From positions 18,927 to 82,926 of the forward strand of contig JAQTLU010000013.1 of the NCBI GenBank assembly GCA_028714735.1: a stretch of 64,000 nt of DNA, in the 5' to 3' direction. Under the pieces are notes generated by a model, which made no database searches, was not told the DNA's origin, and saw only the letters and a list, made by a program, of their open reading frames with translations. The position numbers and the translations under genes were made by a program. This stretch comes from Gallionellaceae bacterium (GTDB lineage: Bacteria > Pseudomonadota > Gammaproteobacteria > Burkholderiales > Thiobacillaceae). This document shows positions 9,909 to 18,769 of the stretch, piece by piece. Each line of letters starts with the position of its first letter. Position 1 is the first letter of the stretch.

Positions 9909-11960
9909 CTAGTCGAAGCTGAATCCCTTTTCCCGGAATACCCGCAGGCAGGCATCGACCATGTCGGGGTCGAACTGGCGGCCGCGCCACTTGCTGATCT
10001 CGGCCAGGGCGGCCTCGACGCCGAGCGCGGCGCGATAGGGCCGGTGGCTCGCCATCGCCTCGACCACGTCGGCAATGGCGAGCAGGCGGGCCTCGGGGAT
10101 GATCCGGTCTGCGCTCAGGCCGGCGGGATAGCCTTTGCCGTCGAGGCGTTCGTGGTGCTGCAGGATGATCTGCGCCACCGGCCAGGGCAGTTCGACGTCC
10201 TTGAGTATTTCATGGCCGACCTCGGGGTGCATCTTGATCAGGCCGAATTCCAGGTCGGATAGCTTGCCCGGGCGGCTGAGTATCTCGGAGGGGACGTAAA
10301 TCTTGCCGATGTCGTGGATCATGCCGCCGAGGCGAACGCCCTCGATCTGGTCGCGCGGCCAGCCCAGTTCGCGGGCGATCGCCACCGCCAGGCGTGCGAC
10401 CTTCTGCTGGTGGCCGGCGGTGTAGGGGTCGCGTTTTTCCACCGTAAGGGCCACCGCCTGGATGGTGCCGAGCAGGGCGCGTTTCAGGCGGTCCGCGCTT
10501 TCGCACTTGGCGGCCTCCAGGGCCTCGCGTTCGATCCGCGTGCGCAGGGTGACGATGCCGAAGGCGAGGTCGTCGGCCAGTTCGGTGAGCAGGACGACCT
10601 CTTCGCCGCCGAAGGCCTCACGCGTCCCGGCATAGACCTTGAGTATGCCGAAGGGGGTCCCGCCATCGAGCAGCGGCAGGGCGAGACTGGCGGCGATGCC
10701 GTGTTGCAGGGCCGCCGTCCGCTGCCCGGGGTAGCCGGGGTCGCTGGCGATGTCCTGCACCCGTTGGGCCTGGCCGGTCAGGAAGGCGCGTGCGGCGGGC
10801 CCCTGGGTCTGCGGGTTCGCGCTCAGGCTGAGGTCGAGCGTATCGATATAGTCGCGCTCGATGCCGGCATTCGCCACCGGACTCAGACCGGCCCCGTCAG
10901 CACTGGCGTAGCCGACCCAGGCGCCACGATAGCCGCCGGTCTCGACGATCAGCGCGCAGATGTCCCGCAGCAGCCGGGATTCCTCGCTGGCACGGACCAG
11001 GATGCCGTTGCAGCCGCTCAGGGTCTTGAGGGCGCGGTTGGCCTGGCGCAGGGCCAGATCCGCCGCACGCCGCTCGCTGATGTCGCGCAGCAGCCCCACC
11101 GCGTACCAGCGGCCATGCTGGCTCAGGGCGGAGATCGAGATCTCGACCGGGAATTCGCTGCCGTCCCGGCGCCGGCCCTCGATTTCGATGGTCTTGCCGA
11201 TGACCGGGCCGTTGCCGCTGCTGCGAAAGTGCGCAAAGCCGGCCCGGAAGCTGTCCTGAAAGCGCTCGGGCGCCATCAGCGTGTGGGCGTCCAGGCCCAT
11301 GGCCTCGTCGGCGCGATAACCGAAAAACCGCTCGGCGGCCGGGTTCCAGTAGGCGATGCGGCCTTCGTCGTCGATCATGACGATGGCATCCTGGGCGACC
11401 GTGGTCATGCTGCGGAACTTCTCTTCGCTCTCGACCTGGGATTGCCGGGCCAGGTTGCGTTCCGTCACCAGGCCGGCGGCATAGGCGTCGTTGCGGCGGC
11501 AGAGCAGGATGGCCTTGGCCAGGTTGGCCATCACCGGGCGGAAGATCTCGGTCAGCGGCAACTGGGTGCGGGGCTGGCGCGGGGCCAGCATCAGGAGCAC
11601 GCCGCAGTGGTCGATGGGCAGGCGCAGGAAGACCTGGTAGCTGCGGCCGGCGGTGGGCAGGGCGGCCAGCAGTTCCGGCGCCTCGCGCACCTCGGGGCCG
11701 CCGCGCAACAGCGCCGAGGGCAGGGACAGGCGCTGGCCGACCAGACCGGCGAGGCCGAAGTCGCCGATCGCGACCTCAAGCGTCGCCTCGACGCTGGCGG
11801 TGTCGCCGGCGGGGACATCGAGGAAGACCAGGCCGGTGGGGAAGGAGGTGTGATAAAGCAGGCGCTGCAAGGTCCGGGTCAGCAACGGCTTGAGGCTGAC
11901 CTCGCCGCCAATCACCAGACCGATGTCGTACAGCACCGACATGATCTGCTCGCGGTTCAT
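9909..11960 (-). CDS. PAS/GAF sensor protein with HD-GYP output (probable c-di-GMP phosphodiesterase)
   Basis: Protein of 683 residues. An N-terminal GAF-like region (about 1-165) precedes a PAS domain (about 185-300, with the FFGYRADEAMGLD core), a GAF domain (about 310-460) and a C-terminal HD-GYP domain (about 490-680). The HD-GYP motifs are intact: HDIGKIYVPSEIL and HHERLDGKGYPAGLS. HD-GYP proteins hydrolyse cyclic di-GMP, and there is no GGDEF here. The ATG at 11960 overlaps the stop of the upstream FIST gene as ATGA, which fixes the start and implies translational coupling. No receiver domain or membrane segment was seen, so it is probably cytoplasmic. Confidence 0.9.
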   Translation of the reverse strand: MNREQIMSVLYDIGLVIGGEVSLKPLLTRTLQRLLYHTSFPTGLVFLDVPAGDTASVEATLEVAIGDFGLAGLVGQRLSLPSALLRGGPEVREAPELLAALPTAGRSYQVFLRLPIDHCGVLLMLAPRQPRTQLPLTEIFRPVMANLAKAILLCRRNDAYAAGLVTERNLARQSQVESEEKFRSMTTVAQDAIVMIDDEGRIAYWNPAAERFFGYRADEAMGLDAHTLMAPERFQDSFRAGFAHFRSSGNGPVIGKTIEIEGRRRDGSEFPVEISISALSQHGRWYAVGLLRDISERRAADLALRQANRALKTLSGCNGILVRASEESRLLRDICALIVETGGYRGAWVGYASADGAGLSPVANAGIERDYIDTLDLSLSANPQTQGPAARAFLTGQAQRVQDIASDPGYPGQRTAALQHGIAASLALPLLDGGTPFGILKVYAGTREAFGGEEVVLLTELADDLAFGIVTLRTRIEREALEAAKCESADRLKRALLGTIQAVALTVEKRDPYTAGHQQKVARLAVAIARELGWPRDQIEGVRLGGMIHDIGKIYVPSEILSRPGKLSDLEFGLIKMHPEVGHEILKDVELPWPVAQIILQHHERLDGKGYPAGLSADRIIPEARLLAIADVVEAMASHRPYRAALGVEAALAEISKWRGRQFDPDMVDACLRVFREKGFSFD

Positions 11961-13117
11961 CCCACGTGGTTCCACAGGCTCGCGACCAGGGTGGCGTTAT
12001 GGAACAGCGGATAGCCCCATTGGGTGGTGCTGCCGATCTCGCCCAGGGACAGTGCGCCGGCCAGGCGGCCGGCATGGCTGGCCTGGTCCAGGCGGCGCAA
12101 CTCGTCGCTGGCGGCCTCGATGCCGAGGTGCAGGCGGCGGCCGGCGCAATAGAACAGCAGCAGGTCGCGTCCGGCGATGGGGCCGTTGAGCTCGGCCAGG
12201 CCGTTGACCACGGTTTCCAGGGTGTGCCGCGAATCCACGGCCGGCGCCCGCAGCAAGGTGAGCATGGCGTTGACCGGCACCTCGCCGACACAGAACAGGG
12301 AGCCGTCCTCCTCCAGCGCCACCGGGATGCGTACCACGGTGATGCCGTTGGCGCGCACGATGCCGAAGGGGAAGTGAACGGCATACTGGTAGAAGTTTTC
12401 GTGATCGATCTCGATGCCGTACTGCTCGCGCGCCATCTCCCGGTAGACCTCGAAGGCCGGGCGCCAGTCGATCTGCATGATGCGGTTGCCCTCGGTGGAG
12501 GTGGCCGTGATCATCTGCTCGGGCACCTCGTAGCCGTGTTCGAGGATGGCGCCGCGATGCGGCTCAAGCAGCACTGCCAGGACGCCGTTCTCGACCACGC
12601 GTTCGCCATCGAACAGGCAGGGCATGGGCTGGAAGGTCTCGCTGCCGGCGTTGACGCCCATGTAGTGGACGCGGTTGGCCAGGCGCAGGTAGAGCTCGTC
12701 CAGGATGGAGCCGATATTGGGCACCATGGCATCGAACAGCATGAACAGGGTTGCCTCCGCGCTGTCGCCCAGATGCGGCAGCAAGTCCGCCACGATGCCG
12801 TCGAGCACTTCCGGCAAGCCCTCGCCGCGAGGCAGGTCCGGATGGAGTGCCGCATGCGGCATGTGATCGAAGCGGAGCAGCCAGGCACCGGCGCTGGTGA
12901 AGCGGCCGCCCTGCAGCAGGGCCGGGAAGATGGCCCCGACCAGGGGTGCGCCGGCGTCGGCGCAGGCCCGTTGCAGGGTTGGCAGCGCGTCCTTCTCCGC
13001 CTCCGGCAGCAGGGCCATGACGCCCATGCCGGGATGATCGGCACGCCAGCGAGCCAGCACCTCATCAATGGCTGGCGCAGCGATTTCACTGAGGAATTCC
13101 ATCGCGGATCCGTTCAT
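11957..13117 (-). CDS. FIST-domain sensory protein
   Basis: Protein of 386 residues with the FIST N and FIST C organisation: an N-terminal half containing FDAMVPNIGSILDELYLRL and HYMGVNAGSETFQPMPCLF, and a C-terminal half ending in LGEIGSTTQWGYPLFHNATL, typical of FIST C. FIST domains are proposed small-ligand sensors, often coupled to cyclic-di-GMP or chemotaxis output. I chose the ATG at 13117, preceded by AAGGA; the upstream ATG-like start at 13174 has no such support. It is translationally coupled (ATGA) to the HD-GYP protein, so sensing and phosphodiesterase output probably form one module. The ligand is unknown. Confidence 0.85.
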   Translation of the reverse strand: MNGSAMEFLSEIAAPAIDEVLARWRADHPGMGVMALLPEAEKDALPTLQRACADAGAPLVGAIFPALLQGGRFTSAGAWLLRFDHMPHAALHPDLPRGEGLPEVLDGIVADLLPHLGDSAEATLFMLFDAMVPNIGSILDELYLRLANRVHYMGVNAGSETFQPMPCLFDGERVVENGVLAVLLEPHRGAILEHGYEVPEQMITATSTEGNRIMQIDWRPAFEVYREMAREQYGIEIDHENFYQYAVHFPFGIVRANGITVVRIPVALEEDGSLFCVGEVPVNAMLTLLRAPAVDSRHTLETVVNGLAELNGPIAGRDLLLFYCAGRRLHLGIEAASDELRRLDQASHAGRLAGALSLGEIGSTTQWGYPLFHNATLVASLWNHVG

Positions 13118-13274
13118 GGCTGTTCCTTGTTCCGGTCGTTTGTCGGGAGTCGACGTGGGCGTGCACCAGTTCAAAGTCTAGCGTACCGGATCGAGGGCAC
13201 GTTCAATCTGCACGGGGTCGTTGCCGGACGATTCGAGATCGGCCCGGGCCAGGCAGCCTGCGGCAGCAGGTCAT

Positions 13275-13290
13275 ATAAGCGATAGCTTAT
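13275..13290. promoter_or_regulatory. Probable CbbR operator upstream of cbbQ2
   Basis: Perfect palindrome ATAAGC-GATA-GCTTAT, sharing the core TAAGC-N4-GCTTA with the cbbM operator at 8322-8339. It lies 88 bases before the cbbQ2 start. A possible -10, TAAAAT, lies at about 13335-13340. The rest of 13118-13274 shows no gene. Confidence 0.68.
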
Positions 13291-13378
13291 TGTTCGGATA
13301 AGAACATGTTACTTTCGTTTATGAGTGGGCTGCGTAAAATACCTGCTTGTCGCGTATGGATAAGGCGGGAGTGGAGAC

Positions 13379-14188
13379 ATGAGCAGCATCGATAAGGAAC
13401 AGTACAAGGTTCACAAGGAACCCTATTACCAGGCCCAGGGCAATGAAGTGACCCTGTACGAGGCGGCCTACCGCAACCGCCTGCCGGTGATGGTGAAAGG
13501 CCCCACCGGCTGCGGCAAGTCCCGTTTCGTCGAATACATGGCCTGGAAGCTGGGCAAGCCGCTGATCACCGTGGCCTGCAACGAGGACATGACCGCCAGC
13601 GACCTGGTCGGCCGCTACCTGCTCGAAGCCAACGGCACCCGCTGGCTGGACGGCCCGCTCACCACCGCCGCCCGCATCGGCGCCATCTGCTACCTGGATG
13701 AGATCGTCGAGGCGCGCCAGGACACCACCGTGGTGATCCACCCGTTGACCGACCACCGTCGCGTCCTGCCCCTGGACAAGAAGGGCGAACTGATCGAGGC
13801 GCATCCCGACTTCCAGCTGGTGATCTCCTACAACCCCGGCTACCAGTCGCTGATGAAGGACCTCAAGCAGTCCACCAAGCAGCGCTTCACCGGCTTCGAT
13901 TTCGATTATCCGGACGCCGAACTGGAGACCACCATCCTGGCCAGGGAGACCGGCCTCGACGAGGCCGCCGCCAGCCAGTTGGTGAAGATCGCGCATACCG
14001 CCCGCAACCTGAAGGGGCACGGCCTCGACGAAGGCATTTCGACCCGCCTCCTGGTCTACGCCGCCACCCTGATCAAGGATGGTGTCGAACCCAGGGATGC
14101 CTGCCGCATGGCCCTGGTGCGGCCGATCACCGACGACGCCGACATCCGGGAAACCCTGGATCACGCCATCGACGCCACGTTTGCCTGA
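13379..14188 (+). CDS. cbbQ2: RuBisCO activase AAA+ subunit CbbQ (form II set)
   Basis: AAA+ ATPase of 269 residues, very close to CbbQ at 2803. It has Walker A GPTGCGKS, Walker B CYLDE, the conserved [20 protein letters not shown] pore region and the same QSTKQRF segment. A GGAG ribosome site precedes the ATG at 13379. A second CbbQ next to a second CbbO, with the cbbM-type operator upstream, argues that this pair reactivates form II RuBisCO, as shown for Q2O2 in Acidithiobacillus ferrooxidans. It is separated from cbbM by the FIST/HD-GYP genes, which read the other way. The form II assignment is inference. Confidence 0.95.
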   Translation: MSSIDKEQYKVHKEPYYQAQGNEVTLYEAAYRNRLPVMVKGPTGCGKSRFVEYMAWKLGKPLITVACNEDMTASDLVGRYLLEANGTRWLDGPLTTAARIGAICYLDEIVEARQDTTVVIHPLTDHRRVLPLDKKGELIEAHPDFQLVISYNPGYQSLMKDLKQSTKQRFTGFDFDYPDAELETTILARETGLDEAAASQLVKIAHTARNLKGHGLDEGISTRLLVYAATLIKDGVEPRDACRMALVRPITDDADIRETLDHAIDATFA

Positions 14189-14194
14189 TTAGCC

Positions 14195-14305
14195 CCCTCT
14201 CCCGCGGGCGGGAGAGGGTCGGGGTGAGGGCGTATCTGGGCGTGGTCACGTAGCCATTGCCCCTCACCCCCGGCCCCACTCCCGCCTTCGGGGGAGGGGA
14301 GAGGA
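14195..14305. repeat. Palindromic intergenic repeat between cbbQ2 and cbbO2
   Basis: A perfect 11-bp hairpin CCCTCTCCCGC/GCGGGAGAGGG (14195-14218) is followed by GGGGTGAGGG (14221-14230), which pairs with CCCTCACCCC (14261-14270). A further CCC-rich/GGG-rich hairpin runs to 14305. This is the common CCCTCTCCC-type intergenic palindrome of Proteobacteria. It differs in sequence from the repeat at the cbbQ-cbbO junction of the first locus, and no T-run follows. Confidence 0.8.
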
Positions 14306-14311
14306 GACACC

Positions 14312-16579
14312 ATGTCCGCAACCGAAACCGAATACCAGCACCCCCTGATGAAGGCCTACTGGGCCCAGCTCGACACCGGCTTCAAGCCGATCGGGGACGT
14401 GTTCGAGGACGTCATGGCGGAGGCCCTGGCCATCCTCAGCCGGGAGGGCATCGACGCCTATCTGGAAGCTGCCCGCGTCATCGGCAAGCTGGGCCGCGGC
14501 GTCGAGCCCATGCTGGCGTTCATGGAGGAATGGCCCTCGGCGGCCAAGGCCATCGGCGAGGAGACCCTGCCGGAGGTCATGGCGCTGATCCAGCGCATGC
14601 AGAAATCGCCCAACGGCAAGGCCATCGCGCCGTTCCTGGAGACCCTGGCGCCGGTCGCCCGCAAGCTCCATTCGCAGCGGCAGATGGGGCATTACCTGAA
14701 CATCGCGCTCGACTTCATGGAGCGCACCACCGGCTCCATCCACGGCCACCACACCACCTTCCCCAGTCCCGGCCTGCCCGACTTCTTCGCCCAGGCGCCG
14801 TTCCTGCTCGGCCAGGTCAGCCTGTCCGGGCTGCGCAACTGGGTCGACTATGGCGTCGCCAACTACCGCAGCCATCCGGAACGGCAGAAGGACTACTTCA
14901 GCCTGCAGTCCGCCGACAGCCGCGCCGTGCTGCAGCGCGAGCGCCACGGCACCCTGTTCATGGACGTCGAGCGCAAGCTCGACCTCTACCTGCGCGGGCT
15001 GTGGCGGGTGACCGAGCAGCTGGTGCCCTATTCCACCGCCTTCGACGAGATCCGCCAACCGGTGCCGTATTACGACAAGCTGGGCATGCGTATCCCCGAC
15101 GTCTACGACGATGCCGGTGCGATCACCGGCCTCGACCGCTACCGCGCCACCCTGGCCCACATGGTCGGCCACCGGCGCTGGACCGAGGCCCTGATCGCCG
15201 ACAACTGGAGCCCGTTCCAGCGCATGGCGGTGGAGTTCTTCGAGGACTGCCGGATCGAAACCCTGCTCAGCCGCGAGTACCCCGGCCTCAAGCGCGTCTT
15301 CCTGGCCCTGCACCCGAAGCCGGTCGAGGGGGCCTGCGATGAGGAGACCACGTCCTGCCTGCGTTACCGCATGGCCATGCTGTCGCGCGCATTGCTCGAC
15401 CCGGCACACGGCTATGCCGACGCCGACCTGCTGGAGTATGTGCGGCGCTTCAACGAACTCATGGCCGAGGGAACGTCCAATACGGCCGACATCGCCACGC
15501 TGGCGCTTTCCTACGTGACCCGGACCCGCCGCCAGAGCGACCAGCTGGCCAAGGTCCACTTCGCCGATACGGTGGTCGACTACCGCGACGACAACCGCCA
15601 GATGTGGCGCTTCATCGAGGAGAGCGACGACGAGGAGATGTTCGAGAAGGAGAAGAAGCGCACCGACAGCGAGGAGATCAAGGGCCTGCCGCCGCGCCAC
15701 TATCCGGAATGGGACTATCGCAGCCAGACCTACCGCCCGGACTGGGCCAGCGTCTATGAGGCCCTGCACCCCAAGGGCAACCCGGCCGACATCGACAAGC
15801 TGCTGCTCAAGCACGGCGCCCTGGCCAAGCGGCTGAAGCGCATCCTCGACCTGCTCAAGCCGCAGGACAAGGTGCGCATCCGCTACCAGGAAGAGGGCAG
15901 CGAACTCGACCTCGACGTTGCCCTGCGCTCCCTGATCGACTTCAAGGGCGGCGCCACGCCCGACCCGCGCATCAACATGAGCCACCGTACCGACGGCCGC
16001 GACATCTCGGTGATGCTGCTGCTCGATCTCTCGGAATCGCTCAACGAGAAGGCCGCCGGCAGCGACCAGACCATCCTCGAACTGAGCCAGGAAGCGGTCT
16101 CGCTGCTGGCCTGGGCGGTCGAGCAACTGGGCGACCCCTTCGCCATCGCCGGCTTCCACTCCAACACCCGCCACGACGTCCGCTACCTGCACGTCAAGGG
16201 TTACGGCGAGCGCTGGGGCGACGATGCCAAGGCCCGCCTGGCCGCCATGCAGGCCGGCTGGTCGACCCGGATGGGCGCCGCCATGCGCCACGCCGCGCAT
16301 TACCTGGAGGCGCGCCCCGCCGACAAGAAGCTGATGCTGATCCTCACCGACGGCCAGCCCTCGGACGTCGACGTCCAGGACGAGCAGCTGCTGATCGAAG
16401 ATACCCGGCAGGCGGTGAAGGAACTGGACCAGAAGGGCATCTTCACCTACTGCATCAGCCTCGACCCCAAGGCCGACGAATACGTCAGCACCATTTTCGG
16501 TCGGCAATACACGGTGATCGACAACATCCAGCGCCTGCCCGAACGGTTGCCGGAATTGTTCATGGCGCTGACCAAGTAA
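14312..16579 (+). CDS. cbbO2: RuBisCO activase adaptor CbbO (form II set), vWFA domain
   Basis: Protein of 755 residues, paralogue of CbbO at 3709, with the helical N-terminal region and a C-terminal vWFA domain. The MIDAS D572-L-S-E-S is in LLLDLSESLNE, and GWSTRMGAAMRH and LILTDGQPSDVD follow. It is expected to act as adaptor for CbbQ2 on form II RuBisCO. The ATG at 14312 has a purine-rich GAGAGGAGA ribosome site formed partly by the end of the palindromic repeat. The central acidic segment (ESDDEEMFEKEKKRTDSEE) is more charged than in the form I paralogue. It ends 146 bases before a hemerythrin gene on the same strand. Confidence 0.95.
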   Translation: MSATETEYQHPLMKAYWAQLDTGFKPIGDVFEDVMAEALAILSREGIDAYLEAARVIGKLGRGVEPMLAFMEEWPSAAKAIGEETLPEVMALIQRMQKSPNGKAIAPFLETLAPVARKLHSQRQMGHYLNIALDFMERTTGSIHGHHTTFPSPGLPDFFAQAPFLLGQVSLSGLRNWVDYGVANYRSHPERQKDYFSLQSADSRAVLQRERHGTLFMDVERKLDLYLRGLWRVTEQLVPYSTAFDEIRQPVPYYDKLGMRIPDVYDDAGAITGLDRYRATLAHMVGHRRWTEALIADNWSPFQRMAVEFFEDCRIETLLSREYPGLKRVFLALHPKPVEGACDEETTSCLRYRMAMLSRALLDPAHGYADADLLEYVRRFNELMAEGTSNTADIATLALSYVTRTRRQSDQLAKVHFADTVVDYRDDNRQMWRFIEESDDEEMFEKEKKRTDSEEIKGLPPRHYPEWDYRSQTYRPDWASVYEALHPKGNPADIDKLLLKHGALAKRLKRILDLLKPQDKVRIRYQEEGSELDLDVALRSLIDFKGGATPDPRINMSHRTDGRDISVMLLLDLSESLNEKAAGSDQTILELSQEAVSLLAWAVEQLGDPFAIAGFHSNTRHDVRYLHVKGYGERWGDDAKARLAAMQAGWSTRMGAAMRHAAHYLEARPADKKLMLILTDGQPSDVDVQDEQLLIEDTRQAVKELDQKGIFTYCISLDPKADEYVSTIFGRQYTVIDNIQRLPERLPELFMALTK

Positions 16580-16681
16580 GGGCCGGTTCGCCGTGCCCGG
16601 CAAGCTGTTTCGGCCGGCCCCGGCCGGGATCGTAAACAAGGTGCGGTGTGTTTTACCCGGAATGTGTGTCAGGCTGGCAAC

Positions 16682-16698
16682 TGGCGCCGAGGGCGCCA
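16682..16698 (+). other. Hairpin in the leader of the hemerythrin gene
   Basis: TGGCGCC-GAG-GGCGCCA, a perfect 7-bp stem with a 3-base loop ending 27 bases before the hemerythrin start and 16 bases before its ribosome site. No T-run follows. A GC-rich GGCCGG/CCGGCC pairing also occurs earlier in this gap (about 16612-16628). Possible RNA processing or stability element. Confidence 0.45.
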
Positions 16699-16725
16699 AG
16701 CACATCGACCAGGACAGGAGTCCCC

Positions 16726-17364
16726 ATGTCACATCGCGGCAACATGCCTGAATGGCTCTACAGGTCACTGCCCTTTCTCTACATTGCCTCGGGCCTGCTG
16801 GTCATGTTCAGCCTGGGCAATGCCGTGGCGATCTTCAGCGGCCTGATGCTGGTTTCGGCCGGGGTGATCGTCTGGCGCGCCCGCGTTCGCTACCGGCGCA
16901 GCCGGCGCGTAGTGCGATCGCGCCCCATGCCGGCCCCGCCGCCCGCGGCGGCGGCTCCGGGCGGCGGCCTGGTGAGCCTGGTCTGGCGCAAGGAATACGA
17001 GAGCGGGCATCCGTTCATCGATGCCCAGCACCGGGGGCTGTTCGAGTCGGGTAACGCCCTGCTGAATTCGATACTCGAAAAACAGGCCAAGCTCGACGTC
17101 GAGCTGATGCTGGACGAACTGATCGAACAGGTGGAAAAACATTTCCGCGACGAAGAGGCGATGTTGGCCCGGGTGCAGCGCCCGGTCGACCAGGAGCACG
17201 AGGAATATCATCGCCAACTGCTGGTTCGGGCAAGGTCGCTGAGCGAGTCGTTTCACCAGGACGAAATGGCCGTAGGCGAACTGTTCGAGTTCATCGCCAA
17301 CGATGTCGTCGCCCAGCACATCGTCATGGAGGGCCGCACGCTTCTGAAGCCCGCGCACGACTAG
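16726..17364 (+). CDS. Membrane-anchored bacteriohemerythrin
   Basis: Protein of 212 residues. Two hydrophobic segments (about residues 10-50: YIASGLLVMFSLGNAVAIFS and GLMLVSAGVIVW) are followed by a basic and Pro/Ala-rich linker, then a hemerythrin four-helix domain. Di-iron ligand motifs visible are HPFIDAQHRGLF, KHFRDEEAML, DQEHEEYHRQLL and AQHIVMEGRTLL. Hemerythrins bind O2 reversibly or sense it. I use the ATG at 16726 with a CAGGAG ribosome site; the longer frame from 16648 lacks one. Its location directly behind cbbQ2-cbbO2 on the same strand is suggestive, because form II RuBisCO is favoured at low oxygen. Co-transcription is inferred. Confidence 0.88.
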   Translation: MSHRGNMPEWLYRSLPFLYIASGLLVMFSLGNAVAIFSGLMLVSAGVIVWRARVRYRRSRRVVRSRPMPAPPPAAAAPGGGLVSLVWRKEYESGHPFIDAQHRGLFESGNALLNSILEKQAKLDVELMLDELIEQVEKHFRDEEAMLARVQRPVDQEHEEYHRQLLVRARSLSESFHQDEMAVGELFEFIANDVVAQHIVMEGRTLLKPAHD

Positions 17365-17475
17365 GACGCCACGCCGGTCGGTCGGAACGGGCAGCGTGCC
17401 GTCCGGATATAAGAGCCTTGACGCTGGCCGAAAAAGCCGCCTTAATCGGCCGCATTCCTACTGTCGTCAACGGCC

Positions 17476-17874
17476 ATGAAGCAGAACCTCATTTCCGGTA
17501 TCGCCCTGTCCCTGCTCGGCGTCGTCGAGCATGTCGGCCTGGCCATCATCACCGTCGCCACGGTGATCGCCGGCACCGGCGAGGTGCAGATCATGATCGA
17601 GGCCGGCAGGGTGGCCCTGGCCGACCTGCTGCTGCTGTTCCTGTACCTGGAAATCCTGGCCATGGTCGGGCTGTATTACCAGTCCGGCAAGCTGCCGGTG
17701 CGCTTTCCGATCTACATCGCCATCGTCGCCCTGGCGCGTTATCTGGTCCTCGACATGAAGAACCTGGAAGAGTGGCGTTTGCTCGGCGTGGCGGCGGCGA
17801 TCCTGCTCCTGTCGCTGGCCGTGCTGGCGATCCGCTACGGCCATACCCGCTTCCCCTATGGCGACGGCGAATGA
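17476..17874 (+). CDS. PsiE-family membrane protein
   Basis: Protein of 132 residues with four hydrophobic segments and the PsiE-family pattern: ADLLLLFLYLEILAMVGLYY, KLPVRFPIYIAIVALARYLV, then LDMKNLEEW and a final membrane segment. PsiE was named as phosphate-starvation-inducible in E. coli, but its biochemical role is not known. The ATG at 17476 has no strong ribosome site. It lies between the hemerythrin and the P-loop protein, all on the + strand, with gaps of 111 and 34 bases. Confidence 0.85.
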   Translation: MKQNLISGIALSLLGVVEHVGLAIITVATVIAGTGEVQIMIEAGRVALADLLLLFLYLEILAMVGLYYQSGKLPVRFPIYIAIVALARYLVLDMKNLEEWRLLGVAAAILLLSLAVLAIRYGHTRFPYGDGE

Positions 17875-17908
17875 CCCCGTTTTGAATTAACCAATAAAGT
17901 TTTTTTCG

Positions 17909-18757
17909 ATGAAATTCACCCCCGCATCCTTCCGCGCCTGGAAGAACAAGAGCGTCACCCTGCTCGGCATGTCCGGCGTCGGCAAGACCTACCTGTCCGG
18001 CATGCTGCGCGGCCACGACTGGTTCCACTATTCCGGCGACTACCGCATCGGCAAGCGTTACCTGGACGAGCCCATCCTCGACCTGATCAAGCAGCAGGCC
18101 ATGCAGGTGCCATTCCTCAAGGACCTGCTCCGGCGCGACTGGATCGACATCCACAACAACATCAAGATCGAGGACCTGGGCCCGGTGCTGGCCTTCGTCG
18201 GCAAGGTGGGCAACCCGGAACAGGGCGGCGTGCCGCTGGAGGACTTCGTGCGCCGCCAGGCCCAGTACCGCGAGGCCGAGATCAAGGCCATGCTCGACGT
18301 CCCGACGTTCATCCGCAAGGCGCACGACATCTACGGCTACGACCACTTCGTCAACGACGCCGGCGGCAGCCTGTGCGAGATGGACGACGAGCGCATCATC
18401 GACTGCCTGTCGGCGCACACCCTGATCCTGTACATCCAGGTCACCGACGCGGAGGAAGAGCAGAAGCTGATCGACCGCGCGGTGTCCGACCCCAAGCCGC
18501 TGTATTACCGGCCCGCCTTCCTGCAGGAACAACTGGCGCGCTACCTGCAGGAAACCGGCCTGCAGTTCGCCGCCGAGATCGATCCCAACGAGTTCGGCCG
18601 CTGGGTCTTTCCGCGCCTGTTCCGTTCCCGCATCCCGCGCTACGAGGCCATCGCCGGTCCCCACGGCTACACGGTGACCTCGCGCGAGGTCAGCCAGGTG
18701 CGCGACGAAAGGGATTTCATGGCCTTGCTGGAGACGGCGATCGCCCGCAAGCTCTGA
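17909..18757 (+). CDS. P-loop NTPase of unknown role, next to metA
   Basis: Protein of 282 residues. A Walker A-type loop, LLGMSGVGKTYLSGML, occurs at about residues 18-33, followed by HYSGDYRIGKRYL, reminiscent of small-molecule kinases. A later segment, CLSAHTLILYIQVTDAEEEQ, resembles the Walker B/lid region. No transmembrane segment was found. It could be a kinase-like or GTPase-like enzyme; the substrate is not evident. It starts after a T-rich stretch with no clear ribosome site and ends 12 bases before metA, so the pair is probably an operon. The link to methionine synthesis is positional only. Confidence 0.85.
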   Translation: MKFTPASFRAWKNKSVTLLGMSGVGKTYLSGMLRGHDWFHYSGDYRIGKRYLDEPILDLIKQQAMQVPFLKDLLRRDWIDIHNNIKIEDLGPVLAFVGKVGNPEQGGVPLEDFVRRQAQYREAEIKAMLDVPTFIRKAHDIYGYDHFVNDAGGSLCEMDDERIIDCLSAHTLILYIQVTDAEEEQKLIDRAVSDPKPLYYRPAFLQEQLARYLQETGLQFAAEIDPNEFGRWVFPRLFRSRIPRYEAIAGPHGYTVTSREVSQVRDERDFMALLETAIARKL

Positions 18758-18769
18758 GGAGCAACTGAC

